DNA of 64,000 bases. It comes from Clostridium sp. K13. Its GTDB lineage: Bacteria; Bacillota; Clostridia; Clostridiales; Clostridiaceae. How positions within the stretch are numbered: position 1 is the first letter of the stretch; every line of letters starts with the position of its first letter. The DNA is taken from contig NZ_JAASHM010000009.1 in assembly GCF_019734195.1 (NCBI RefSeq), positions 1 through 64,000 on the forward strand, written 5' to 3'. Position numbers and translations under genes: made by a program. The notes beneath the pieces were generated by a model. It was not told where the DNA came from, made no database searches, and saw only the letters and a list, made by a program, of their open reading frames with translations. Shown here one piece after another: positions 26,584-35,639 of this stretch.

Positions 26584-27234
26584 TTATTTTATTCTGTTAA
26601 CAACTTTTAAAATATCCTCTAGCTTTTCTACTGATTCAATTCTTTCATTGCATTCCTTACTATCTAAACAAATATAAAAACCTAATGATTTATAATCCTC
26701 TTCACTAAGTGGCTTACATATTGGAGATACAAATTCAACTTCACTTTCATTTCCCATCCTATTACAGATGGCACAAATATTACTACTCTTTTTTGTTGTT
26801 TTAGGTAATCTACAAGCCATACCTAAAAGCTTGCCCTCCAAATTATAAACAATAAATAACTTCTTAGTACCTTCATCAATCCATCCAGTATATACTACCT
26901 TTTCATCTGAATTCAAATCAGGTAATTTAAGTTTTTTCTCTTTTTTAAAAACCTTATTAATATCAGCCTTTGTTAATTTATTCATACCATAGACATATTT
27001 ATCCATTGCTTTTAAAAATGGTTCAATCTGTAATGGTTCATTAATTTTTCCTATATTCAAAATCTCTCTTTGAGCTAGTGATAAACTCTCAAATTGTGAT
27101 ACTATCTTATCTTGACAACATAACTTAGTAGTTTCTACTATATTTACATCTACACAGTTTCTAAAGGCATTATTTAAATCATTTAAGCATCTTTTTATAT
27201 AATTAAATTGTTGTTTTTTTATAAATTCTTTCAT
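26584..27234 (-). CDS. FusB/FBP-family elongation factor G-binding protein
   Basis: FusB-type proteins bind EF-G and help it leave the ribosome, protecting translation from fusidic acid. The protein has 216 residues, close to FusB. The N-terminal helical bundle (residues 1-80) is followed by the FBP domain with a treble-clef zinc finger: Cys in MACRLPKTTKK, CAIC, and YICLDSKEC. ATG seven bases past GAGGAG; an in-frame TTG upstream is unlikely. It is the only complete one of three copies in 7.5 kb, and its terminator is also duplicated. Whether it gives resistance or is a housekeeping factor cannot be told. Confidence 0.8.
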   Translation of the reverse strand: MKEFIKKQQFNYIKRCLNDLNNAFRNCVDVNIVETTKLCCQDKIVSQFESLSLAQREILNIGKINEPLQIEPFLKAMDKYVYGMNKLTKADINKVFKKEKKLKLPDLNSDEKVVYTGWIDEGTKKLFIVYNLEGKLLGMACRLPKTTKKSSNICAICNRMGNESEVEFVSPICKPLSEEDYKSLGFYICLDSKECNERIESVEKLEDILKVVNRIK

Positions 27235-27503
27235 ATATTTACTCCTCAATTTCAAATAATAAAACTATAACTTTATAATCAAGGAATACTAATTTCAGCT
27301 AAAAAACACTTTTAGCTCCAGACAAAGTTTAGCTTACTTTATTGTAGGCCTTGAAAGGAGCAAATTAATTTACATATGAAAGTTTTATACTCTTTCATTC
27401 AAATCACCTTCTATATTATTAATTCATATATTATAACATAAATAAGCTATACATAACAATATCTATTTTTATCAATTAAACTTTTAAATTTACTTTCTAA
27501 TTA

Positions 27504-27632
27504 GGCTTCAATAGCATACGCTACTATATTGTCGAATATATACTTATACTCTACCCCTTATACTCTTAAGACTAAATATGGAGTAATTATATTTTGACTT
27601 TATTAATTACATTTGATATATTATGTTCAACA
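27504..27632 (+). repeat. 129-bp repeat, copy 2 (upstream of tRNA-fMet)
   Basis: Pairs with 25662-25790. It includes the tRNA promoter at its right end and, further left, a partly symmetric element (TATACTCTACCCCTTATACTC) kept in both copies. Confidence 0.75.
27594..27622 (+). promoter_or_regulatory. promoter of tRNA-fMet gene
   Basis: TTGACT, 17 bases, TATATT; about 34 transcribed bases before the tRNA. Confidence 0.75.
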
Positions 27633-27662
27633 AGTTAATTAATATATTTTAAAACATAATAT

Positions 27663-27738
27663 CGCGGGGTGGAGCAGTTGGCAGCTCGTTGGGCTCATAA
27701 CCCAAAGGTCGTAGGTTCAAGTCCTGCCCCCGCAACCA
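27663..27738 (+). tRNA. initiator tRNA-fMet (CAT)
   Basis: 76 bases folding into a full cloverleaf with encoded CCA. Anticodon CAT sits in a stem with three G-C pairs (GGG/CCC), and the first base of the acceptor (C1) does not pair with A72. Both are hallmarks of the formyl-methionine initiator. Confidence 0.95.
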
Positions 27739-27829
27739 ATAAATAGATCTTATTCTTACTATAGGGTTTATTTTTTTATTTTCTCAATTACTCAAAAGGA
27801 ATTATTTATAAATCACTCCATTTTAGATG

Positions 27830-27866
27830 TATAATTTATACTAATAGGAGGTGATATTTGTAGAAA
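27830..27866 (+). other. orphan promoter/SD remnant
   Basis: TATAAT-like sequence followed by a perfect AGGAGGTGAT, but the reading frame after it stops at once (TTG then TAG). It looks like the lost start of a deleted gene. Confidence 0.3.
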
Positions 27867-27888
27867 AAATTAATTAATTTTACTCCCT

Positions 27889-29658
27889 TTATATTAATTT
27901 ATATCTTTCCAATAATTCTTCAATTACAGTACCATGAATTTCTTTAAATAATTTCTTTTCTACCATTTTAGCTTTTAAAGGTAATTTAATATCTGTTAAT
28001 TTTTTACCGTCCATCATTTTAGAAGTAGAATCTAATAATACTCTTATATCATAACAAGAATTAAATACCTCTGGAACTCCACGATCAACATCTAATAATG
28101 TATATACTGCTTCCATAGCTGTTCTTACAGAATATTCAGTTGTAAATACTGTATCACGAACTGTATCTGCAAATTGTCCTAAGAATGCAAAGTTAACACA
28201 TCCCTCTGGTACAACCTTTGGTCTATCACCAGCTGTTCTTGGCATAAAGAATGCAGTTATATATGGCATCATACAAGGAATAGCTCTAGCAGAATTTTTA
28301 GCCATATCAGGAATTTCATCTACCGGAACTCCTAAGTGATATAACCATTCTTGAGTTATTTCATATCCTGTACATTCCTTCATTGGCTTCTTAATAAAAT
28401 CACCAGGAACATCTGTAAATAAACCATAAACCCAAACAACTAATTGATCACCAGGTTGTGATTTAAAATGTGGCTGACGGTTTAATGTATAACTCATTAA
28501 CCATGAAGAATCTTTTGCAGTTATTATTCCACCAGTAACTACTTTTCCGCTAAAAGGATCACGCTTACATACTTTTTCAATATATGGTGGTATTCTATCA
28601 TCTAAAGTTGTAACTGTTGCTGATTCCCAATTAGTAGCCTTAATATTTGTACAGAACTTATCTGGATGTCCAAAGTCTTTATCTTGAGCAGCAATGTTTC
28701 TCCATAGCTTCCAACAACCACCTTCTTCTGTATTTAAAACTGGTGCTGTATCATGGTCTCCTAATGTAGCATTTTCTGTACAACTTCCATTTGTAACAAA
28801 TACCAAATCATCTTCTACTAAATCAATAGTTTCTTCTTTTCCATCATGAATACAAATAATTTGTTTTGCTATTTTTTTACTTCCTTCTTTTTCAAATATT
28901 ACATTAGTAACTTGTGTATTATATTGAAAATTAACTCCATGTGACTCCAAATATTTAACCATTGGTAATATTAAAGACTCATATTGATTATATTTAGTAA
29001 ACTTTAATGCAGAGAAGTCTGGAAGACCTCCAATATGATGGATAAATCTTTGAATATAAAGCTTCATTTCTAAAGCGCTATGCCATTCTTCAAAAGCAAA
29101 CATAGTTCTCCAATATAACCAGAAGTTAGATACATAAAATTCTTCTGTAAATACATCTTCAATTTTTTTATCATATAAATCTTCATCCTTAGTGAAGAAT
29201 AATTTTACTATTTCCATAGCTGCTTTGTCTGATAATCCAAACTTACCATCTGTGTGAGCATCTTCACCTCTATTTACTGTAGCTCTCATTAAAGAGTAGT
29301 TTGGATCTTTTTTATTTAACCAATAATATTCATCTAATACAGATACTCCTTCAGTTTCTAATGATGGAATTGATCTAAATAAATCCCATAAGCATTCAAA
29401 GTGATTTTCCATTTCACGTCCACCACGAATTACAAAACCCTTTGTTGGATCATTAATTCCATCACAAGCTCCACCAGCAATATTCATTTCTTCTAATATA
29501 TGAATATGTTCTCCCTTCATTTGTCCATCACGAACTAAAAAACAAGCTGCTGCTAAAGATGCAAGTCCTGCCCCTACTAAATAAGCTGATTTTCTGTCTA
29601 CATTTGCTGGTTTTTGTGGACGAGCAAATGCCTCATAATTCCCATTACTATAATACAT
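27889..29658 (-). CDS. ohyA: oleate hydratase
   Basis: FAD-dependent fatty acid hydratase (MCRA family) that adds water to the cis-9 double bond of oleate, giving 10-hydroxystearate; it detoxifies unsaturated fatty acids in the gut. The full 589 residues are present. The FAD motif is YLVGAGLASLAAACFL (residues 25-40) with ILEEMNIAGGACDG, and catalytic-region motifs include GGREMENHFECLW, the MMPYITAFFMPR stretch and FAFLGQFADTVRDTVFTTEYS. AGGAGG lies upstream of the ATG. A TetR gene is adjacent on the same strand, with candidate operators between them. Confidence 0.95.
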   Translation of the reverse strand: MYYSNGNYEAFARPQKPANVDRKSAYLVGAGLASLAAACFLVRDGQMKGEHIHILEEMNIAGGACDGINDPTKGFVIRGGREMENHFECLWDLFRSIPSLETEGVSVLDEYYWLNKKDPNYSLMRATVNRGEDAHTDGKFGLSDKAAMEIVKLFFTKDEDLYDKKIEDVFTEEFYVSNFWLYWRTMFAFEEWHSALEMKLYIQRFIHHIGGLPDFSALKFTKYNQYESLILPMVKYLESHGVNFQYNTQVTNVIFEKEGSKKIAKQIICIHDGKEETIDLVEDDLVFVTNGSCTENATLGDHDTAPVLNTEEGGCWKLWRNIAAQDKDFGHPDKFCTNIKATNWESATVTTLDDRIPPYIEKVCKRDPFSGKVVTGGIITAKDSSWLMSYTLNRQPHFKSQPGDQLVVWVYGLFTDVPGDFIKKPMKECTGYEITQEWLYHLGVPVDEIPDMAKNSARAIPCMMPYITAFFMPRTAGDRPKVVPEGCVNFAFLGQFADTVRDTVFTTEYSVRTAMEAVYTLLDVDRGVPEVFNSCYDIRVLLDSTSKMMDGKKLTDIKLPLKAKMVEKKLFKEIHGTVIEELLERYKLI

Positions 29659-29746
29659 ATAAATTCCTCCTAATTACATAACACATTTTTTGAAATTTAT
29701 TTAACTTATGATTTTATAGTATTACTTTCTAATGATAGCTTCTATA

Positions 29747-29824
29747 GACAAAACCCTGCTTATGTCCTATTTTTAAACAAACTCTTAAAATTGTAAAAAT
29801 ATAAGACAAACCTTAAAGTTTGTC
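29747..29824 (-). promoter_or_regulatory. two GACA...TGTC dyads between tetR and ohyA
   Basis: GACAAAACCCTGCTTATGTC (29747-29766) and GACAAAC-CTTAAA-GTTTGTC (29805-29824) share outer GACA/TGTC. They suit TetR operators in front of ohyA. The second may instead be the tetR terminator, as moderately T-rich sequence follows on the minus strand. Confidence 0.45.
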
Positions 29825-29855
29825 CAAATTTTATACTTAAATTTTATTTTATTTC

Positions 29856-30428
29856 TCATTTAATATTATGTCTATCAGTTCTATATCTTTCTAATGCAGT
29901 TTCAATATTTCCTGAAACTAAAGTATTTAATCTTTCAATTATATCTTTTGGATTTTCTTTCATTCCCTTTCTTATCCAATCAATAACTAACCCTACAAAT
30001 GCAAATTTATAAAAATCTGCAATAAATGATTTATCTTTGTCTCTAACAGACATACCCTTTGATTTTTCTTCAATTACACCTAAAAGCAAATAATAAGTTT
30101 CATTATATAAATATCTTTCTAAATAATCTCTACTTATAGAATTATAAGTATTTGATACGAAAACTTTATTTTCTAAAATATATTCAAAAATTTCATAAAA
30201 GCCTTCTTGCCAGGTATCATATGTTTTTTTATCTCCTAAAGCTCTTGTAGCTTCATTAGTATAAGTCCATTCTAATAAATCATATATATCCTTAAAATGA
30301 TAATAAAATGTTTGACGATTTACTTCACAATCTTCTGTTATATCTGAAATTTTTATTTTATCTAGCGGTCTTTGTGATAATAATTTCTTTAAAGATGTAG
30401 CAAATGCTTTTTTTGTTTTTTGTGCCAT
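29856..30428 (-). CDS. TetR/AcrR-family regulator
   Basis: The helix-turn-helix lies at about residues 24-45 (IKISDITEDCEVNRQTFYYHFKD), the standard TetR pattern. The C-terminal domain (about 70-185) resembles the TetR_C_8 type found beside dihydroxyacetone kinase and fatty acid genes. Position directly upstream of ohyA on the same strand suggests it senses unsaturated fatty acids and represses the hydratase. GGGGTGAAG precedes the ATG; the gene ends in TGA, showing that TGA is a normal stop here. Confidence 0.85.
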   Translation of the reverse strand: MAQKTKKAFATSLKKLLSQRPLDKIKISDITEDCEVNRQTFYYHFKDIYDLLEWTYTNEATRALGDKKTYDTWQEGFYEIFEYILENKVFVSNTYNSISRDYLERYLYNETYYLLLGVIEEKSKGMSVRDKDKSFIADFYKFAFVGLVIDWIRKGMKENPKDIIERLNTLVSGNIETALERYRTDRHNIK

Positions 30429-30502
30429 ATAACTTCACCCCTTAAAAATCGACTTTATTATTAATCATTATATCACCCACATACTTTCTTATCTAGAAAA
30501 AT

Positions 30503-30541
30503 AAAAGAACACTTAATCCAATACAGATATAGTGTTCTTTT
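30503..30541 (-). terminator. terminator of cupin gene
   Basis: AAAAGAACACT and inverse with a 17-base loop and a T-rich minus-strand tail. Confidence 0.75.
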
Positions 30542-30584
30542 CTAATAATTAAGACAACTAATTGAATAAATAAAAGATGTAAAA

Positions 30585-30914
30585 TTAATCAAATATTATT
30601 AGCGCCATAAATACTAAATCTTCGTCTGTTGTATTATCTAACCCATGACCACTTCCACTTGGTGTGAATGTTATATCTCCAGCTTTAACAGGACGTATAA
30701 TTCCATTATCATTATAATTTCCTTCTCCACTTAAAATATAATAAGTTTCACTTTCTCCATTATGCTCATGATAGCCTAATGTACATCCTGGTTCTATTAT
30801 TACCTTTGCATATAGTCCACATTTCCCATTCAATTCTTTTTCACCTAATATGTGTTCAATTATTACATGACCTTTTCCTCCACACATATTTTCTACTTTT
30901 TGAATCTTACTCAT
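30585..30914 (-). CDS. single-domain cupin protein
   Basis: Cupin barrel of 109 residues, metal- or ligand-binding. Motif 1 is GYHEHNGESETYYILSGEG (metal-type His-x-His, Glu) and motif 2 is PVKAGDITFTPSGSGHGLDN. Function not determinable; such proteins often act in sugar or small-molecule binding. The start chosen is the ATG nine bases after GGAG, five codons inside the longest frame. A decayed duplicate lies at 26028-26350. Confidence 0.8.
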   Translation of the reverse strand: MSKIQKVENMCGGKGHVIIEHILGEKELNGKCGLYAKVIIEPGCTLGYHEHNGESETYYILSGEGNYNDNGIIRPVKAGDITFTPSGSGHGLDNTTDEDLVFMALIIFD

Positions 30915-31097
30915 ATACCTCTTCTCCATTTCTTTTATATTATATAATTTTTAACCTAACACTATAATTCTACTCCTATTTCCCATTTAATTACAACTTT
31001 TTCTAATAATCACACTTAAAGAATATTTAATAACCCATTACTCCTACGAAATAAAAATATATCTTTTTACTACAATAAAAAAATGTAATTTTAACAC

Positions 31098-31124
31098 AAA
31101 AAAAGAACCAAATTTAATTGGTTC
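31098..31124 (-). terminator. terminator of Cof-type phosphatase gene
   Basis: GAACCAA/TTGGTTC stem with eight T on the minus strand. Confidence 0.8.
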
Positions 31125-31178
31125 TCTAACATCTAGCAATTAACCTAATATGATTTTAATGTAATTTCCTATAGTTGC

Positions 31179-32036
31179 TTATCCATATCTTGTGGTATCT
31201 ATATTTAATATAAATTTTTCTATAGCCTTTCCAACTCCATTATTTTTATTTGTATCTGTAATATAATCTGCAGCATCTTTTACTTTATCAATTGCATTAC
31301 CCATAGCTATTCCTAATCCTGCAAATTCTATCATCGAGATGTCATTTTCATTATCTCCAATGCATATAACTTCCTCTCTATTTATTCCAAACTTTTTTGC
31401 TAGGACCTTAACTGCATTACCTTTAGATACTCCCTTGCAGTTAATTTCTAAACTATGACCACCTGATGCAAAAGTTACAACATTGCTTAACTTTTCAATC
31501 TTAGCTCTAGCTTCTATAACTTTTTTTGTATTAGTACTCAATGCTATACACTTTGCCATAGACCCATTTTCTTTTTCAAAAACCTTTATCCACTCATCTC
31601 TAGATTTAACAGTAATATATTCTATATTCAAATGTTCAAAAAATTTTTGCTTACTCATTAAAATTTCTGTTCCTATTCTATTAATCCAATTGCTACAATA
31701 TATTTTATTAGTTGTATGAAAATTAAATGGCAATTTGCATTTTGTCAATATATCATAAATATTTATACAGTCCTCTTTTGTAATTTCACGTTCATAAATG
31801 ATTTCATTTGTTTTTTTATTAATAACAACTGCTCCATTAGCTGCTATAACAGGAGAGCTAACCCCTAAAATATTTGAAAAATAAGCTGCATTATTGTATA
31901 ACCTCCCTGTAGTCACAATAATTTCTACACCTTTATCATGAGCTTTCTTTATTATGTCTTTATTAAACTGTGAAATTTTTTTATTTTTTCCTAATAAGGT
32001 TCCGTCCATATCTATACAAATCATTTTATACTTCAT
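31179..32036 (-). CDS. Cof-type HAD-IIB phosphatase
   Basis: Haloacid dehalogenase superfamily, subfamily IIB (Cof/YbiV-like), which dephosphorylates sugar phosphates or flavin/pyridoxal phosphates. Motif I is CIDMDGTLLGKN (Asp9, Asp11), motif II is IVTTGRLYN, the lysine is in GVSKGNAV, and motif IV is CIGDNENDISMIEFAG. The length of 285 residues is typical. Substrate unknown. Own terminator. Confidence 0.9.
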   Translation of the reverse strand: MKYKMICIDMDGTLLGKNKKISQFNKDIIKKAHDKGVEIIVTTGRLYNNAAYFSNILGVSSPVIAANGAVVINKKTNEIIYEREITKEDCINIYDILTKCKLPFNFHTTNKIYCSNWINRIGTEILMSKQKFFEHLNIEYITVKSRDEWIKVFEKENGSMAKCIALSTNTKKVIEARAKIEKLSNVVTFASGGHSLEINCKGVSKGNAVKVLAKKFGINREEVICIGDNENDISMIEFAGLGIAMGNAIDKVKDAADYITDTNKNNGVGKAIEKFILNIDTTRYG

Positions 32037-32237
32037 TATTCAAAAATATCCTTTTAATTTATAGTTGAGTACTTAAATATAGCACTTATATATATTTATT
32101 CACCTTTAAATATATTAGTTACTTACCTTCTTATTAATTATAATATGTATTATTATAAAATCACTACAATTAAATTCTCTTAAACATTTTTTATTTACCT
32201 ATAAATTTAATTTTATTATAAAATTTATACATTACTA

Positions 32238-32758
32238 TTATATATTTATTGGTAATATTATCATAAACTTTGTTCCTTTGTTTACCTCACTTTCTACTTT
32301 GATTTCTCCTCCATGCATATTTATTACTGATTTTGTTAAAGATAAACCTAATCCCATTCCACTACTTGATATTTTATCAATTTCTACATATATACTTATG
32401 TCATTCTTCTTAGCAATTATAGTTAAATCATCAACTACATCCTCAATTATTTCATTAATAATAATACTTTCATTTAAAGGAGCATTCTCTTGTCTAATTA
32501 TATCTAGCAATGCTTCTATCATGGTATTCATCCTTAAAATTGATTTTTCTACAATATTATATTATTATCATTACCTACATAATAATCTTCTTTTGGAATT
32601 TCAAACTGTGTTTGAGAGAGTATATTTTCTGTTAACTCTGGCATACTCCTACCTATATCATAATTAATTGCAGTAATAAGAACAGCACTAGTTATAGTTA
32701 CTATTATTACCACCATTAATGTAAATCTCCATTTTATTGATAGCTTAAATCTACTCAT
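32238..32758 (-). pseudogene. sensor histidine kinase missing its middle
   Basis: The N-terminus (MSRFKLSIKWRFTLMVV, one membrane segment) ends in a stop at NDNNIIL. A frame then resumes with NIVEKSILRMNTMIEALLDI (end of HisKA) and jumps from KNDISIYVEIDKISSS to GMGLGLSLTKSVINMHGG (G2 box), losing the N and G1 boxes. HAMP and H-box are absent here, though a matching piece lies at 25785-26022. The ATG overlaps the stop of the response regulator relic (ATGAGTAG), the normal coupling of such pairs. Confidence 0.85.
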
Positions 32759-32798
32759 CGCTATTGCCTCCAAATAAATATCCTACTCCTTTTATAGT

Positions 32799-33401
32799 TT
32801 AAATCAGCTCTAAAAAGTCAAAAGGCTTAACTAAATAGTCATTAGCCCCTAAATCCAATCCATTTATTCTATCTTCAATTTCTCTATTTGCAGATACAAT
32901 TATTACCCTAGTATTAATATCTTTATCTCTTAATGCTTTTAATACTGAAAATCCATCAACACCTGGGATATTTATATCAAGAACAACTAAATCATATATA
33001 TTAAAACTCAAAAACTCTAGTGCTTCATTTCCATCACCAATTACAGCTACATTAGTACCATCTTCAACATCAATCTTATCAATATCATAGCCTTGAGTAA
33101 CCTTAAGGTTAGATACAGTACTATACGCTTCTGTAACTCCTGTAACTGAAATATTTTCCTTTATGTTATTTATTACAGCTTCTTTATATGAACTTCCTCT
33201 AAGATACATACCCTTTAATGTTGTACTCTCATTCATAATAAAATCCATATGCTCTGGAGTAATCTTTTTAAAATTACCTTCAAAAACATTAGCTCCACTC
33301 GAATAATCTGGATTAATATAAATGGTTTCTGCACTTAGTCCGCTAAACTGCGCCTTAACTTCTTCCTCACCACCTTTTCCTATCGCTATTACTGCCACCA
33401 C
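32799..33401 (-). pseudogene. chimera of MacB-type permease domain and response regulator receiver
   Basis: Residues 1-122 are the external (MacB_PCD) part of an FtsX-like permease (VAVIAIGKGGEEEVKAQFSG). From about DGNEALEFL onward the same frame is a response regulator receiver domain with phospho-acceptor Asp in VVLDINIPG, Thr/Ser in IIVSAN and Lys in LVKPFD. The receiver lacks its first strand, and the DNA-binding domain is gone except a tail (TIKGVGYLFGG) after the stop. Upstream, permease frame SLGIIAGAATVV continues beyond the first Met into the adaptor relic. Two deletions explain it. Confidence 0.8.
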
Positions 33402-33433
33402 AGTTGCAGCTCCTGCAATAATACCTAATGATG

Positions 33434-34290
33434 TTAATCTGAAAAGCCAGTTGTAATTTCTAACTCTTTTAATGTTCCATCTTTTTGTCTTAAATTAACT
33501 ACTTGCTTACCATCCTTTAATGTAATAGCTTTATTTCAAAGCATATAAACATCTTGTCCTTCTTCTATTTTTGTTATGTCATTTTGAGATACATTAACTT
33601 CAGCTAATATCTTATTACTTTCACCTATTGCAATAACTAGATTGTCAATTGATGTAGTAGAACCTTCAGCATAATTCAGAGCAAGAACAACACCATCAGC
33701 TTCTGCATATAACGTAGAATTTTCCTTCAATTTATTTACTTTAGAAATCTCATTATTAATCTTATCAACTTCCTTTTGTGTATTACTAATAGATTCATCT
33801 AAAGAACTGTTTGAAAGTGCATTTATTTCAGTATTAGTAGATGCTTCTTTTGATTCTAAACTTACCTCTTTGTTTCTATCATCATTTAAAGAACTTAAAA
33901 TTTACTTTTTCATTTAAACTATTAATATTATTAATAATAGAACCTCTCTGGCTTTCATACTGATTCTTTGAAGCCTGAACCTTCTCTTCCCATTCCTTTT
34001 TTTGTGTCAAAACTGTTGCTTGCTTATTATTATTTTCAGAATTTAAGGCTGCTGTGGCTTGTTTTAATTGTTAATTTAACTCTGTTAATTTATCATTGAT
34101 AAATGATTCTGATATACTTGCTATCTTATCTCCTTTTTTAATTGTCTGCCCTTCCTTAACAAATACTTCACCTATCACTACAGAATCCTCAAAATTCTGA
34201 GTAATTTGTTCAACTTTATATCCATCTAAAAACTCTAAAGCATAATCAGTAATACAATCTACACGATATCCCTTAAATTCACAAGAGGAG
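33434..34290 (-). pseudogene. MacA/HlyD-type membrane fusion protein relic
   Basis: Adaptor subunit of a MacAB-like efflux system, split by stops and a frameshift. Recognisable parts: GEVFVKEGQTIKKGDKIASI (lipoyl half), long coiled coil (QLKQATAALNSENNN, NKEVSLESKEAS), LYAEADGVVLALNYAEG (second lipoyl half), and LKDGKQVVNLRQKDGTLKEL (C-terminal domain). The N-terminal membrane anchor is absent. The ATPase gene and permease start expected after it have been deleted. Confidence 0.75.
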
Positions 34291-34349
34291 CCTCAAAATA
34301 TTGAAGCTCCCCTTCTATTGATACTATAATTTTAATTATAGTACATACA

Positions 34350-35603
34350 TCATATTTGTTTTAATATTTCAACCTCAGTTTTAACTACCTCTGGTTCTTT
34401 CCAAAATAAAGTTTTTCCATTTCTTATAGATGCTAATACTCCTGCCCTTTCACATACTGCTTCAAATTCTGATTTTGCATTTAAAACTATAAAGTTAGCA
34501 GGCTTTCCTTCTTCTATTCCATATTGATCTTGAATATTCATTGTTATTGCACCATTAGTTGTTATTAAATCTAAAGCATTATCTATTTCTTCAAAAGACA
34601 TCATTTGAGCTATATGAATTCCATGATCTAAAATCATCATCATATTTCCATTACCTAAAGGATACCATGGATCTGACATTGAATCTTGAGCAAAACAAAC
34701 ATTAATATTTGCATCATTTAATTCCTTTACTCTTGTTAATCCTCTACGCTTTGGATAAGTATCTTGTCTTCCTTGCAGATAAATATTTTCTGTTGGACAA
34801 GCTATGAAATTTACTTTAGATTGTTTTAATAGCTTCATAAGCTTAAAAGCATAAGCATTATTTACTGAACCAAAAGAACAAGTATGGCTAGCAGTTGTTA
34901 AGTGCCCAATATCATTCATATATGCTAAAGCTGCTAAAAGCTCTAAAAATCTTGATTGATCATCATCTGTTTCATCACAATGAACATCTATTAATTTATT
35001 ATACTTTAATGCAAGCTCCACAGTTTTGTGTATTGATTTTTCTCCAAATTCTCTTGCAAATTCAAAATGTGGAATAGCTCCTACACAATCAGCCCCCATT
35101 TTTAATGCCTCTTCTACTAATAAATCTCCACCTTTATATGCATACATACCTTCTTGTGGAAATGCTACAACTTGTATAGTAACTATATCTTTAAGCTCTT
35201 CTCTTAACTCTAATAATGCCTTAAGAGATATTAATGATGGATCTGTTACATCTGCATGAGTTCTTATAAACTGAACACCATTTAACATTTCCTTCTTTAT
35301 ACCAAGCTTTGCTCTTTCTTTTATTTCTTCTATTGTTAAATCTGATTTTGTTTCACTCCATCTTTGAATTCCTTCAAATAATGTTCCTGTTCCATTTAAT
35401 GCCCCATCTTTCCTTGCTGTAAAAACATAATCTAAATGAATATGTGGATCAACATAAGGTGGAAGTACTAAATTTCCTTTTAAATCAACTTCTTTATCAC
35501 CTTGAATATTATTGCCTATCTTTTTAAAGACACCATCTTCTACTAATATATCAATTAAATCTTTTTTACCCTTTAATCTAACATTTTTATATACACAATT
35601 CAT
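34350..35603 (-). CDS. codA: cytosine deaminase-like amidohydrolase
   Basis: Metal-dependent deaminase of the CodA type; these act on cytosine and some on creatinine. The metal site is visible: DPHIHLDYVF (HxH), DVHCDETDD (His and Glu), ASHTCSFG (His) and FAQDSMSDPW (Asp). 417 residues, as expected. The ATG follows AGGGGG; the longer frame adds seven unlikely residues. It is 36 bases downstream of the creatininase gene, so the two form an operon. The pairing raises creatinine as a substrate, but cytosine remains equally possible from sequence. Confidence 0.8.
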   Translation of the reverse strand: MNCVYKNVRLKGKKDLIDILVEDGVFKKIGNNIQGDKEVDLKGNLVLPPYVDPHIHLDYVFTARKDGALNGTGTLFEGIQRWSETKSDLTIEEIKERAKLGIKKEMLNGVQFIRTHADVTDPSLISLKALLELREELKDIVTIQVVAFPQEGMYAYKGGDLLVEEALKMGADCVGAIPHFEFAREFGEKSIHKTVELALKYNKLIDVHCDETDDDQSRFLELLAALAYMNDIGHLTTASHTCSFGSVNNAYAFKLMKLLKQSKVNFIACPTENIYLQGRQDTYPKRRGLTRVKELNDANINVCFAQDSMSDPWYPLGNGNMMMILDHGIHIAQMMSFEEIDNALDLITTNGAITMNIQDQYGIEEGKPANFIVLNAKSEFEAVCERAGVLASIRNGKTLFWKEPEVVKTEVEILKQI

Positions 35604-35639
35604 AAATATCCCCCTTAAAATCAAATTTTCATAAGAATT

